Positions 1 through 10,700 of a stretch of 30,199 nucleotides of DNA are shown one piece after another. Position 1 is the first letter of the stretch. Each line of letters begins with the position of its first letter. A model generated the notes under the pieces. That model searched no databases and had not been told where the DNA came from. It was given only the letters and a program-made list of their open reading frames with translations. A program made the translations under genes and the position numbers. Source of the stretch: Linderina pennispora (taxonomy: Eukaryota; Kickxellomycota; Kickxellomycetes; Kickxellales; Kickxellaceae); assembly GCF_002104995.1 (NCBI RefSeq), contig NW_024468366.1, positions 1 through 30,199 of the forward strand, read 5' to 3'.

Positions 1-805
1 CCTGCACCGACTTGGTCCAGTTGTACTGCTTCTTGCTGAGAGCGTACTGGTACGACTTTACGCGGTACAGCGTCTCCTTCCATGCGCCCGAGGCGTTCTC
101 CTTCTCCTTCGGGTGGAGCAGGTCGTTGGTGCGCACCTGCAGGAACTTTGTCAGCCAGGCGACCTCGTCGACGTTGTGGCCGTTGATCTTGAGCGTGCTA
201 CCCGAGCTGCCCTTGGCATCGGCCTTGAACGACGCGTTGGTGGTCTTGATCAGCCCAGCCAGTCCGTCGGCGTCCGATCCAGTGCCGTGCTGGATGCCGC
301 AGTCGTACAGCTGCGCGCGGCTGATGCTCAGCTTGAGTCCGAGCTGGTCCGCAAGCTTCTGCGATGGGTTATAGTACATGCTGTCGCGGATCGCGTCCTG
401 CGCATTGCGGAACTTTGCGTCGGACTTGCCCAGCTTCGACCACACCGAGCAGTATCCGTCGAGCCCGCTGGTCGAGTCACTGCCGGACTGGGCATACTTC
501 TTCAGCACACCGTCGTACTTGCTGAAGGAGTCCTTGCCGCCTGTCAGCTTGTGGTACTGCTGGACCACCTCCCATGCGTCGGCGGTGCCGGTGCAGAACC
601 CAGAGATGCCAGAGGTGAACCCGCGCCCGTCCTTGATGTTCTCGCAGTAGTCGTAGTGGAAGTTGGTGTCGCCGTTCTCGTAAATGTTGGTGATCTTGAG
701 CGCAAGCGTCTTGGCGCAGGCGTTGTTGCCCGAGGCGGTGTCGGCAGCCGGCGCGGCAGAGGCAGCGGCTGCGAGGAATCCGAGGGTAAAGGCAGTGATC
801 TTCAT
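1..805 (-). CDS. Secreted GH46 chitosanase (3' end cut by window edge)
   Basis: Endo-acting chitosanase of glycoside hydrolase family 46, expected to hydrolyse beta-1,4 bonds in chitosan outside the cell. The frame opens at ATG 805-803 and stays open to base 1 (268 codons seen), so the C-terminus lies outside the window. Residues 1-18 form a signal peptide (MKITAFTLGFLAAAASAA). The family core follows: NIYENGD with Glu43 as probable general acid, ENIKDGRGFTSGISGFCTGT (about 55-74) with Asp59 as probable base, then EVVQQYHKLTGGKDSF. Two N-glycosylation sequons (NAS, NWT) lie near the visible end. A TATAAAA box sits about 95 nt upstream. It is divergent from pirin. GH46 is mostly bacterial but also occurs in some early-diverging fungi; GC-rich codon use matches its neighbours, so recent transfer is not indicated. 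Family call is firm; catalytic residues are inferred from alignment to known members. Confidence 0.9.
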   Translation of the reverse strand, partial: MKITAFTLGFLAAAASAAPAADTASGNNACAKTLALKITNIYENGDTNFHYDYCENIKDGRGFTSGISGFCTGTADAWEVVQQYHKLTGGKDSFSKYDGVLKKYAQSGSDSTSGLDGYCSVWSKLGKSDAKFRNAQDAIRDSMYYNPSQKLADQLGLKLSISRAQLYDCGIQHGTGSDADGLAGLIKTTNASFKADAKGSSGSTLKINGHNVDEVAWLTKFLQVRTNDLLHPKEKENASGAWKETLYRVKSYQYALSKKQYNWTKSVQ

Positions 806-898
806 TGCTGGATGCAGGTGGGGGTGAGAGGCTGGTGTGGAATTGCTGGCTGGTGTTGTTGGTAGTGAAAGTGTGATGTCTGCGAGGAACGCCTGTGC

Positions 899-905
899 TT
901 TTATA
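899..905 (-). promoter_or_regulatory. TATA box of the chitosanase gene
   Basis: TATAAAA on the minus strand, about 95 nt upstream of the chitosanase ATG. A C/A-rich leader lies between. Position and sequence fit a fungal core promoter. Confidence 0.6.
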
Positions 906-1400
906 TTCGCAGCAGCACATAGCTACCGGGTGGTGGCTACATTCAGGAGACCTGAGTGGGCTTGGCGAGCGCACGCTGAAAAGCCTAGACAGCAGGCTCC
1001 GACCGGGTCTCCAAAAATACGCATCGTAAATGGAAACGAGATGAGATGCCAAGAAGCCTCTGTGGGTGAAAGCGATGTCCACAAAGGAGAAGCTGGGCGA
1101 TCGAAGGATTCGGTTGATTGCCGTTCGCTGCAGGCCAAAAATAAATGGCGGGTTCAGCACACTGGGCCCTGCTTCCGGTCCTTGGCGCCGGGATAGCCAG
1201 CACTCAGACGGCAGGCTTCTGGACGAGTCTCGCTTTGCACTGTTTTTTTTTGAACCAGCCATCGCTGGGGGGTACATCAATGCGAGCAGTTTGCATGTCG
1301 GCAAGCGTGGGAGCTTGTGGGCTGTCGGCAGAGAACAGGCAGGCCAAAGGAATCGGGTCATAGGCATCCCACTCCAAACCACTCCAGTGGTCCCGGTCTT

Positions 1401-1449
1401 AGTCACCAGCTCCTGTACTGGGCCATCGCCAACATCGAGTCGATCCTCT
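1401..1449 (+). repeat. Microinverted segment inside left arm
   Basis: This segment of about 49 bp matches 29924-29973 in the same + strand orientation, although everything around it matches in inverted orientation. It is bounded by TTAG and CTAA, an inverted pair. It lies about 360-400 bp upstream of the pirin ATG. Confidence 0.85.
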
Positions 1450-1670
1450 AAGCACCGTAAGCAGACGGTCTGGTGAGGAATATCGCTTTGTGCTGCTTGT
1501 GCCTCGTTACGAGAGCGAGCAGTGGCAGTTTAGTAATGCGATGTCCGTTACTAACGCAGTTGTCCTGGAGCGCCAGCCAGTCACGCTGGTTCAGGATGCG
1601 TGACTAAAGCCCCAGCCGAATGACAAATCGGCCACCAAATCCTTAATAATCACCACACTGGCCCGATCTG

Positions 1671-1679
1671 CATAAAAAG
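1671..1679 (+). promoter_or_regulatory. TATA-like box of pirin
   Basis: CATAAAAAG about 125 nt upstream of the chosen pirin ATG and only 9 nt before an earlier in-frame ATG (1688). Transcription would normally begin downstream of 1688, which supports the start at 1805. The same box is kept in the right arm. Confidence 0.5.
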
Positions 1680-1757
1680 CGCTGATTTTGGCACTGCCGG
1701 TTCTTTGTCTCCCAGCTTTTCAGCCACTCCCAGATCTTCTACACATCCCTTGTATTT

Positions 1758-1803
1758 CTACAGCAACAACGCCAACAACGCCAACAACACCAACAATAGC
1801 ACA
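1758..1803 (+). repeat. CAACAACRC short tandem repeat in pirin leader
   Basis: Tandem units of the CAACAACGC/CAACAACAC type directly precede the pirin ATG in a C/A-rich leader. The right-arm copy has a different number and mix of units. Confidence 0.75.
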
Positions 1804-1804
1804 A

Positions 1805-2752
1805 ATGTCCACCACTACAAAAATCACTAAGCAGGTCTCGCGAATCATCACTGCACACCGCCAGCGCGAAGGCGGCGGCTTTGTCGTGCGCCGCCCAGTA
1901 CCGTCCGGCAGCCTGGACATGGTTGACCCTTTCCTGATGCTCGACCATCTCGGCCCGACAAAGTATGGACCCGGCGAGGCTGTCGGTGCTCCCGATCACC
2001 CACACCGTGGCCAGGAGACGATTTCGTACGTGCTGGAGGGCGAGATTGAGCACCGTGACAGCCACGGCAACCACGGAATTCTCAAGCCCGGGTGGGTTCA
2101 GTGGATGAGCGCAGCATCCGGCATCATCCACAGCGAGATGCCGACCGAGAAGATGCTCAAGGAAGGTGGTGTTATGCACTCCTTCCAGATCTGGGTCAAT
2201 CTGCCTGCCAAGTACAAGATGACGGCGCCTCGCTACCAGGATGTTCCGCCCGAGAACATCCCCACGTTCACCTCCAGCGACGAAAAGACCCGGATCAAGG
2301 TCATTGCAGGCAAGGTTGAAGATGTCACTGCCAACATCGACACGCGCACGCAGATATTCTTCCTGGACCTGCGCACCACTGGGCGGTACGCGCTGGATCT
2401 CCCGAGCGGCATGGACGCAATGGTGTACAACTTCCACACAGAGCCGATCCTGGTTGGCAACGAGAAGGCAGAGGTGAAGGAAGGCCAGATGGCTGTCATC
2501 AAAACCGACGGGCAGCCGATTGACTTTGAGGCTGCTGGGTCGGAGGAGGCGCGCGTTCTGGTCCTGGCCGGCACTCCGATCGGCGAGAAGGTTGCCCGCT
2601 ACGGCCCATTCGTCATGAACACCAGGGACGAGCTGTACCAGGCGTTTGAGGACATGGAAACCGGGCGGTTTGGATCCATCCCCGGTCAGATGGAGCGCAT
2701 GCAGCTAACGGACTCTGCCAATGCAGCCCGTGCGAAGGCTGGCAAAGAGTAA
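1805..2752 (+). CDS. Pirin family protein (intact copy)
   Basis: Bicupin pirin, 315 aa, close to the usual length. Pirins bind one Fe in the N-terminal cupin; nuclear cofactor and quercetin 2,3-dioxygenase roles are known in the family, and the role here is not shown by sequence. The metal-site motifs are complete: HPHRG (His65, His67) and IIHSEMP (His109, Glu111). The C-terminal cupin ends with the typical ARYGPFVMNT motif. ATG 1805 was chosen over the in-frame ATG at 1688 because the extra 39 residues look like translated leader (T/P repeats from the CAACAACGC tract) and the TATA-like box lies just before 1688. No introns. A second, frame-broken copy lies at 28617-29561 in inverted orientation. 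Confidence 0.95.
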   Translation: MSTTTKITKQVSRIITAHRQREGGGFVVRRPVPSGSLDMVDPFLMLDHLGPTKYGPGEAVGAPDHPHRGQETISYVLEGEIEHRDSHGNHGILKPGWVQWMSAASGIIHSEMPTEKMLKEGGVMHSFQIWVNLPAKYKMTAPRYQDVPPENIPTFTSSDEKTRIKVIAGKVEDVTANIDTRTQIFFLDLRTTGRYALDLPSGMDAMVYNFHTEPILVGNEKAEVKEGQMAVIKTDGQPIDFEAAGSEEARVLVLAGTPIGEKVARYGPFVMNTRDELYQAFEDMETGRFGSIPGQMERMQLTDSANAARAKAGKE

Positions 2753-3124
2753 TAAGATAGTCTATCGAAGTAAATAGTTAGATAATGCGTTCACTGCTTA
2801 TTTCCATCAAGCAGCCTGTGCGAAAGTTGCAGCGTCATAATGGCAGGAATACCGGAAATATGATTATAAATGTTTTGTGACTAGTGTCGCGACCCCTATT
2901 TAAAGGTCACGAGCTTCGTCTACTCGCCCAGGCACTAATCAATTGATGGGGACAGTTAATATTATTAGACAAGAAGAGATGATTCCTCCCGGGTCACTCC
3001 TGGAGTGATCCGGTGTCTATTTTATAGCCTTAACTATGTGGCCTCGCCTAGGGTGATGAATCAGTCTCATCATCTGTGATCGGCTGAGTCGCATAAGCAT
3101 TGGCTTTGAGTGACTGTGGTGTGA
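2753..3124. other. Intergenic, with imperfect palindrome at 2990-3014
   Basis: No gene seen. The first about 115 bp belong to the left inverted-repeat arm. The rest is AT-rich, with TTTAAA near 2900 and a 25-bp near-perfect palindrome at 2990-3014 (arms CCGGGTCACTC and GAGTGATCCGG, three-base loop). It lies between the end of the duplicated pirin segment and the truncated 3' end of the CYP505 pseudogene. Confidence 0.5.
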
Positions 3125-6100
3125 TCACCACACTAGCGCAGAGTATGAAAAATATATGGTTCCAAAGTATACAACAGTACCATCAACCCCTGCAAACCTC
3201 AACTCCTGCAAGAATCTGTGGAACCGAGCAATTCCAATACCAGTGGCAACGAAAACTACAGGCATATCCGATGAAAGCGGAAGGTGGAAAAGCCGTACGC
3301 TGGGAGATGCGACACAGATACACAAGCACTCGACTCCAACGATGCTAGATACTCGGTTGCCAGACCGCCGTATCAATAGCCCTTGACGATATGGTTGACA
3401 ATAGCAATTGAAACATGGATCTGATTGCCAACAACCAACTGGTAGCTGGCGATCGAGTACCGCGGAGGGTCCATGGCTGACACAAGGTGAAGCAGTGCTG
3501 CAAATGGAATCTGGTGCACCAGTGGCGCATACGTGTGCGACACATCCAGAACTGTGTGGCTCTGTGCTGTGAATGCATTCCAGTCAGCCGACTGCTTGTC
3601 TAGCGTGTTGACGTCTTCAACAGCTTTGCGCAGCGAATCATAGGTAGGCTCATTACCGGAAGTCTCGTTCAGCGCAGCAACCAGCTCGTGCGAATGCACT
3701 TCCTTCCAGTTGCAAACATATTGGAAAGCATCAGCAACAGTGCATTTGCAGCCATGGATAACTGCTGCTGTAGAGTGAACAAAGGGAGAGGCGTCCGAAA
3801 TATGCTCCAGCTCAAATACCACATCCAGATCGAGTTCTAGGACCCGCAGAAACCTCACGCACAACACTCAGTACATTGACCAGGTGGGTATTGAGGTGGT
3901 TGCCAGTCGTGTACAAAATATCTGATGTGTCATCCAGAGCGATCTTGATATTCCGAGTGCTGCGACCGCTCGTTTTGACGTCTTGCAACTTGCGGTTGAC
4001 TTTAATTGGTGTGTTCTCCAACGACAATATGAACGGGGTAGCAGGGCTGCTGTCAACATCAGCAAGTACGGCTGTGGCTTGTATCAAAGATTACAGACGT
4101 TTGAAGGAGGATGGGTAGCAGCATCTAAGAACAAAATGCATTGTAAGTTGCAGGCCGTATGTATTTCAATAAGCACTAGAAAGTCAGAGCAAGGTATGTA
4201 AAAGAGGCCAGTCGGGAGGATGGGCTGATTGCGAATTGTGTAGAAGCCGGGACAAAGAAAAAGGACAAGAAAGGCTCAACTAATTTTCTGATAACATGCT
4301 CGTGGCGACGTCAATGTAGGCGTCAAAACTGGAACTGTAGTGCCCAGTTACGATCATTCCGACCTGGAGTGACCACTTCATGAACTCGTTGTCAAGATCG
4401 TTGTTGGAATCTCCTGCCGTAAACTCAGTCAGTGGCGTGGCACCAAGCGCAACAAAGCGCTGGTACAGATGGCGCGGGAACTTCAGGAACGTGTACCAGA
4501 GCGAGTTGCCGCAGCCAAACAACGCAAAGTCGACATCCTTGAGAATGTCTGCGCGGGTCTCCTGGTCGAGCAGCTTGGCAAAGTTTCTGGCGTTGTCAGG
4601 TGGCATTCCGTTGTACGTACTGGTAATAACCACAACCAGAGAGCGCCTACCATCGGCAGACTGCATTGAAGCAAAGTCCCAGTCATCCAGCGGCAGCAGT
4701 GCAATGTCAGCAAACCCCATGCGCCTCAGCTGCCCGGTTATCTGCGTCGCATAGTCCTCGCTGGTGCCCATGTTTGATCCATACACAACGAACGTACGCG
4801 GCAGCTTGTCACCAGAGACCGTGTGCGTAAGTGGGTGCAGAGCAGGATGCTCGACGGTGAAATTATCATTGGGACCAGAAGCGTCTGTTGCCATCAGAGT
4901 GTTGATGTCTGGAATGCTTGTGCGCTTCTGGACAGTCATGAAGAGATCCATTGGGCTTGTAGTAATCTTCGTCGGATGATGCCGGGGTTCGCCATCTCCT
5001 ACAACACGAAACTCGTATCTCGACAACAAGCGAGCTAGCACAGCCCGCAGTTCCATCATTGCGAACTGGCGACCAAGGCAAGCACGGCTGCCAGAGACAA
5101 ACGGGACCCACGAGCCGGGCTTGATGTTCTTGATATTCTCAGGCGAAAAGCGGTCTGGGTCAAATTTGAGCGGATCCGGAAATACTTTCGGATCCCTGTG
5201 CAAACTCCATATGATAAGGCATATCTTGTTACCTTTGCGGATAGTGATGCCACTAGGCAGAATACAGTCTTTTAGACACTCGCGCAGTAACCCTGGCACT
5301 GGTGGAAATAGGCGCAGTGTCTCGTTGATAATTTGTGTCAGATAGGTCAGCTTGTTAGTTTGCTGAATTGTCGGCGACGTGTCTGCAGTGATCCCGGCGG
5401 CAGCGAGTTCCTGTAGCGCCCGATGCTGAACATCGCGGTGCTTATCCAGGAGCTGCAAAGCGAAAGATATAGTCGAACTGCTGGTTTCCGTGCCTGCTAT
5501 TCCAAATGTGATAATCTCCTCCTGGATAAGTCGGTCGCTGAGTCCAACTAGGTTGCCGTCTTCGTCTGGTGCACGAGCATTAAGCATGAATCCAAGCAGG
5601 TCTTTCTTCATACTAGCAGCATCTGGCGAGGTGCGGCGCTCATCGATAACTCGTTGTACTGTGGCCCGCATGTTGCGCATGTGCTCAGCAAATTTGCGGT
5701 TCGCAGCAATGGGCAGATACTTCCACAGCGGCGTGAGAATAAAACGAGCGGTTATCTGCTTCAGGCAATAGTTCATGCCCTCCGTGAACGGGTGCTGACC
5801 AGTGCCAGCTGGGTCGAGCAGGTTGAAGTCAAAGCCAAACCCAATCCTGGCAATCATCTGGAATGTAACGCTGGTGGCAAAGTTGAATATCTCAATTGGC
5901 TCGCCAATATGGCTGTCGAGCCACTCGCATGCCTGCTCAGAAATCTCTGTCATCTTGTGACCGTAAACCTTCATAGCGCTAGCTGAGAATGCAGGAACAA
6001 GCAGACGGTGTGCCAACTTCCAGTCCGGGTTGTCTGACGACGAGGTAATCAGCCCATTTCCACCCAGCTCGTGGAGCTCAGACCACGGATAGGCCATTGA

Positions 6101-6676
6101 CTTTTCGAAATATTCGCTGTCATTTATAGTCGCATTGGTGGCTGCCAGGTCACGAGTATAATAGTTCTTCACTCCAAGTAGGTAGCATGAAAAGGTATCG
6201 CCGTACTTGTCAAAAAGGGGATTGAACTGCTGACGCGAATCACTAAAGAGCATAGGCGCAATACCAAAAATTGGATAGCCTCGAACCACAGGCGCTTCAA
6301 GTCCCGCAATAGGTGTGGTGAGATACACAACTCTCGCTCGTTGAACCTGATCGATTGACACGATTTCATTGCCTTCCTCATCCTCAAATGCAACTGCCTC
6401 GGGAAGCATGGTAATTCCGGTTGAGCGTTGGGCAATATTGGCGCGGAGCATCGCTAAATCTGTATCACCTGCAGAGACCAAGACGATAAACCCGTCCTTG
6501 TCTGGCTGTTTCCCTTTCTCGACGACGATGGCAAAGTGGCACTCGACTTTGGAACTAGCATCGTTATCGCCGGATAAGGGTGAGAGTTCATGGTTAAAGG
6601 GGCATGATGAGAGAATGGTAGAGTATGAAATGGTATACCAATAATGTGTAAAAAAATCAGTAATGTCAGAAGGCAA
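3125..6676 (-). pseudogene. CYP505-type P450-reductase fusion, decayed in the reductase half
   Basis: Self-sufficient P450 (P450BM3/P450foxy type), expected to hydroxylate fatty acids using NADPH. An open stretch of 798 codons (6676-4280) holds a novel N-terminal part (1-125), the P450 domain with AGTET (394-398), ETLR (452-455), DPDRF and the heme loop FVSGSRACLG (Cys533), then an FMN flavodoxin domain (628-770; VVYGSNMGTSEDY, STYNGMPPDNA, FGCGNSLW). It then stops at TAG 4280. The FAD/NADPH half follows in pieces: NRKLQDVKTSGRSTRNIKI (4087-3860), a frame change near 3860, CTVADAFQYVC and the FAD motif PPRYSIAS, an in-frame TGA at 3373-3375 before YGGLATEYLASL, another frame change near 3305, and a degenerate NADPH motif VATGIGIARFHRFLQEL. 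The C-terminus is missing. No ATG occurs before codon 76. The 4088-4279 stretch could hide an intron, but no matching splice pair was found. Pseudogene call is firm for full length; a short heme-FMN product is conceivable. Confidence 0.9.
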
Positions 6677-7717
6677 GAGTGAGGTTGTGTCTACCTTGGA
6701 AGGGTGTTTAAATAGTCAATGCACTTTGGTCATGCACAGGAACCCCACACTGGATGCTGGACACAATGCTACGCACTACAAAATAAACAATACCGATGTT
6801 GTGTATGTGCATGAAAGACAGTTGAATGACCTCACAGCTCTTGAGATAGTTGTCCGCTGGTGCCAGAATTAGGAGATATCTCATGCACCGCACTGTTGCG
6901 CACCGGAGAAGTGCCAGTGCCAGCGCTCTGTTACTAGCTAACCTAGTATTAGAAAGGTCTAGCGACAGCAGGATAGAGACTGAACTCAAATCATTTTGCA
7001 CACAGAGGCAAGGCAATGACTGCATCTACTTTCTTATTGATCATCGGATGTATACGAAACATATTGGGCCATTTCGCAATAAGGATATGAAAATACAGGT
7101 ACAGCAGCTGGCTCCACAGAACTAGAGATGGTCTGCTGTTATTGTAGAGTTATCAGCTAGGAAAGCGAGATGGTATCCATGGCTAGTGTCGGAGCTGCAA
7201 AACACAGCCTTTGTTTATCAAATGGCTTACTGGAGAGTAGGGATGTGGAAACACAGGCATCGTTGTCATCTTTGTTACATTCAAGCGTCCTCTGTGTATG
7301 GACATAGATTCAGTTTGCTGATCGATTAGGCTGCATAGCTATCCAGTGTAGCGTGCTGCTTTCCACACGAGTATACTGACTGATTTTTCGTTAAGTGGAG
7401 TTCACTTTGAATACATAATTCTCTATTCACAAAGCCGCAGCAATAAATATACGGCTTAAAGCTATAAAAGAAATCACAAGCTGCTGCGGCCTTTCTAGAT
7501 TTCAAAAGCGGTGATGTTGCCAACTTTTGACAACTCTATTTCCAAACCAATGAGGGTACAGAGAATCCGGGTGTGAGGCAGAGCCTGACCTGGAATGTAT
7601 GTCGTGGATATCCCCAGGAGAAGCTGCGCGTAGGGATATAATACGTTCGCTCACCCCTGTCGTCTAACGTATGCATCGTCTCTCCTCATCTCTATTTCCC
7701 ATTATTTTCTTCTAGCG
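6677..7717. other. Intergenic, divergent CYP505 / ABC transporter
   Basis: About 1 kb of AT-richer sequence with no supported gene and no recognisable protein relic. The last about 40 nt before the ABC ATG are pyrimidine-rich and may be the transporter leader. Confidence 0.5.
6705..6714 (-). promoter_or_regulatory. TATA-like box upstream of CYP505
   Basis: CTATTTAAAC on the minus strand, about 30 nt before the nominal start of the open P450 frame. It fits a core promoter, but the start codon it would serve is unclear. Confidence 0.35.
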
Positions 7718-10700
7718 ATGCTCTTATTTGAAGAGCACCTGCCTCTTGCTGTTCACCTCTATGCGCTAGGAACTCTGGGAGTTTTGTGGGCCCGGGATGC
7801 CCCTCATCGCAAGCACCACCTCGATTCGCCTCTAGCCCTGTGCGTCCATGCGTTGCTCGTTGTTGTGGCAGTACAGGCTATTCCTGGCTGGTTTGGGGCC
7901 GTTCATCAGGTGTCTGTTGCAATGCTGCCAGCGCTAGCACGCTACATTGATGGCCAGCTCGGGTTCAGGCTCGTCAACCTCGTTGGACTTCAAGCCCTCT
8001 TTCAAGCCAGTGGCACTCCTCTTTCCCTGCAAGCAACCGGATCCCTACTGCACCTGTGTCTGCTTGCTGCTGACCTCGATGCACAAGGCTGGCATGATCT
8101 GCATAGTGTGGTTCGCAGTGCGCTTTACACCAAGGAGATTGCTTTGAGTCGGCTCGGGCACATTCGTGAGCTTACCATCGACGACTTTTGGGCCCTGCCC
8201 GAGCGGCTCCGCCTACAGACAGCACACCAAGAGTTCAAATACGACCAGAACGAGACCCTCTTTATCTTTCGAGCCATCGTCCGGATGATGTGGCGTCCAT
8301 ACCTCCCACTCCTCGCTGTGCAGTCGCTCTTCCGTATCTCTGAAGTCATGCAGTCGGTCATATTTACGAAAGCACTCCAATGTATGGAGGAATCGTCGAA
8401 TCGCGCATGGTACTGGCCATATCTGTATTTACTTACCACCCTAGTGCTTCAGCTGGTCAACACACAGTCTAGTCGCATCAGCCAGCTATTAGCAGAAGAG
8501 GCACATCGCGCATCAAGAGCAGTCGTATTTGAACTAGTTCGGGTACCGCTTGTTACAGCCGGGAAGCACGGTGAGACGTCATTTTATTTGACATGGTTGG
8601 TGGATGACCTGATCAGACAGCTCGAATTTATAGTCCTCGAAGTACCTTCCATTGCTACCGCTACATTTACTCTCTGGCTGACTTACCAGGCAATCGGCGG
8701 GATTTCTTTTATACCCATTGCAGTTACCCTCGTTCTATCCTTGCTGACCTGGGCAATTGGGCAGCTTCAGCAGTGGTGTGGTCGTCCATACTACGGAGGG
8801 TGGATTGAACAAGTGGACTCTTCCGAAATCTACAGGAACATCAAGATGATCAAGTTCAATAGCTGGGAACAGAGGTATCTTGATCCGGCTCTCGCTACCA
8901 ACAGGGATTCAGATAGGCTAGGCAGTAGTGCAATCTCCAAGAGGTATCGCCGCGTGGCATACCTGGCTCTGAAAGTGATTGTGAACGTTAACGACATCCT
9001 GCAAAGTATTTCGAGCCAACTGGCAGTTTTCTTCACTGTGCAGCTGCACATTCAGAGCGGCAGGACACTGTCCAGCATGGAGTTGCTGCAGGTCGCAGAC
9101 CAGATATCGCAGACGAACAATAATATGGAAAGCGTCATATCCGAGCTCAGATCATTGTCCGGGGCGATTACCACAAACATCCAGATAGAAGGGTGCCTAA
9201 GGACCGAGCCCACAAACGGTGTTCCAGTACATCCAGCGACTTCAGCGGTAGGTTCGTCAATCGAGATGAAGGATTGCACATTCACGTATCAGTCACTTGA
9301 GTCTACAGTGAAGGAGAAGAACGTGCTGGAGCGCGTATCGCTCAAAATCGGCAGCGGTGAGCTTGTGTCAGTCAAGGGCAGTGTCGCATCTGGCAAGACA
9401 GCCCTGCTGCATGCGATGTGCGGAGAAGTGAGGATGCGATCCGGAGCTGCATCGGTTTGTGGCAGGATCGGGTATCTGGAGCAGTCGCCGTATATCATGA
9501 ACAGCACGCTGCGTGACAACGTTCTGTTTGGCCATGACTTTGATGAAGCGTTTTACTGGCGTGTCATGAAGGCCTGCGCACTAATGGAGGACATCGAGCA
9601 GTGGCCGGATCGCGACATGACATTAATCGGCGAGCGCGGCATCAACATTTCGGGCGGACAGAAGGCTCGGCTGGCGCTTGCTCGTGCAGTGTATACTCGG
9701 GCTGATATATACATCCTGGACGATCCGCTCTCTGCGGTTGATGCACAGGTCAAGCGCCATCTGATAGACCATGTCTTGCTAAACACTGGGTTGCTCGGCA
9801 ACAAGTTACGTGTGGTGTCGATGAACTCTAACCACTTGGACGCATTTGCCGACCAGAGCATCACTGTCGATGAGGGTCAGATCACCGTAGAGATCCAGGA
9901 GCACCCGAGAGTGCACACAATTGCAGAGCAGTCGGAGCCAGATCAGAACCCCGAGCCTGAGGATGACACTATGTCTGTGAGCTCAGTGAGCACGCTGATC
10001 AGCAATGGCAGCGCGCCTTTGGTGACAGACAATGCTCAAGACACGCAACCTGCCAAAACTGACGACGCGAGGAAGAATATCAACTGGGGGAACTTGAAGT
10101 ATGTCGTGGATACTCTTGGGCTGCCTGTCCTTGCACTGCTTCTTTTTTCGGCCGTGTTTTACCCGATTGTCGACCATATCGCGGAAGGGTACAAGCTCGA
10201 TGCGTTGAATGAGAACAGCAAGTCTGTCGATTCGGAGGCTATCAACACATATCTCTGGGTGCAGGTGCTTTCTGCCTCTGTAGATAATTTCGTGAGGAAG
10301 GTGGAGGCTTGGATTTGGCATTTGCTAGTTGATACCCACGTGAAGGGTCGTGTTGTTGGAATGTTTGCGCGTAGTTTGATTTACGCGCCGATATCACTCT
10401 TCGACAGCACTAACAAGCACGAAATCGATTTTGTGTTACGGACATGCAAAAACAACATCGCAGGGGCTATTCCTTCGTTGACGAAGAATTGTATTTCCGT
10501 TCTCCTGGAGGTATCGCTGTCAGTCTACCGGGTCAGTTACAAGGCGCCTCTACTATTGGTTATTGCCCCTGCGATGGTATTTGTGATGAGCTACGCTGCC
10601 AAACTGGTCGGGCCTGCTATAAGCTCACTGCTCAATGTCATGGAATCTATCACTATCGGTATATCGTCTATTGAAGACGTCATTAGCGATAGTACCAGGA

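Larger units (their letters stand above)
806..1804. other. Divergent intergenic region, chitosanase/pirin
   Basis: No coding sequence is supported here. It holds the chitosanase promoter, a T-run at about 1242-1251 and, from 1175 rightward, the left arm of the large inverted repeat with the pirin promoter and leader. Open frames through it have no start context and no recognisable domain. Confidence 0.6.
1175..2868 (+). repeat. Left arm of large inverted repeat
   Basis: From 1175 to about 2868 the sequence matches the reverse complement of about 28515-30199. The match covers the pirin upstream region, the whole pirin frame and about 115 bp of 3' flank. Pirin coding identity is about 99 percent; the outer 3' flank (about 2800-2868) falls to roughly 80 percent and similarity then stops. 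The distal limit is unknown, because the right arm is still matching where the window ends. Confidence 0.93.

Noticed and set aside
1-805. Bacterial origin (recent transfer) of the GH46 chitosanase
   Set aside because: It has a fungal-style TATA box and leader and composition like its neighbours; GH46 is also found in some fungi. The sequence alone gives no sign of recent transfer.
477-1406. 309-codon open frame on the minus strand
   Set aside because: It overlaps the chitosanase in a different frame, and part crosses the microinverted segment. The chitosanase frame has signal peptide and family motifs.
1688-1804. Upstream in-frame start for pirin
   Set aside because: It would translate the CAACAACGC leader repeat, and the TATA-like box lies only about 9 nt before it.
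4088-4279. Intron joining the FMN and FAD domains of CYP505
   Set aside because: The possible donors (GTTGAG, GTAACT) and acceptors (CACAG, ACAAG) do not give a matching reading phase. Even if one existed, the later TGA and frame changes would remain.
6850-7125. 91-codon open frame between CYP505 and the ABC gene
   Set aside because: No similarity recognised, poor composition, and no supporting promoter or splice signals.
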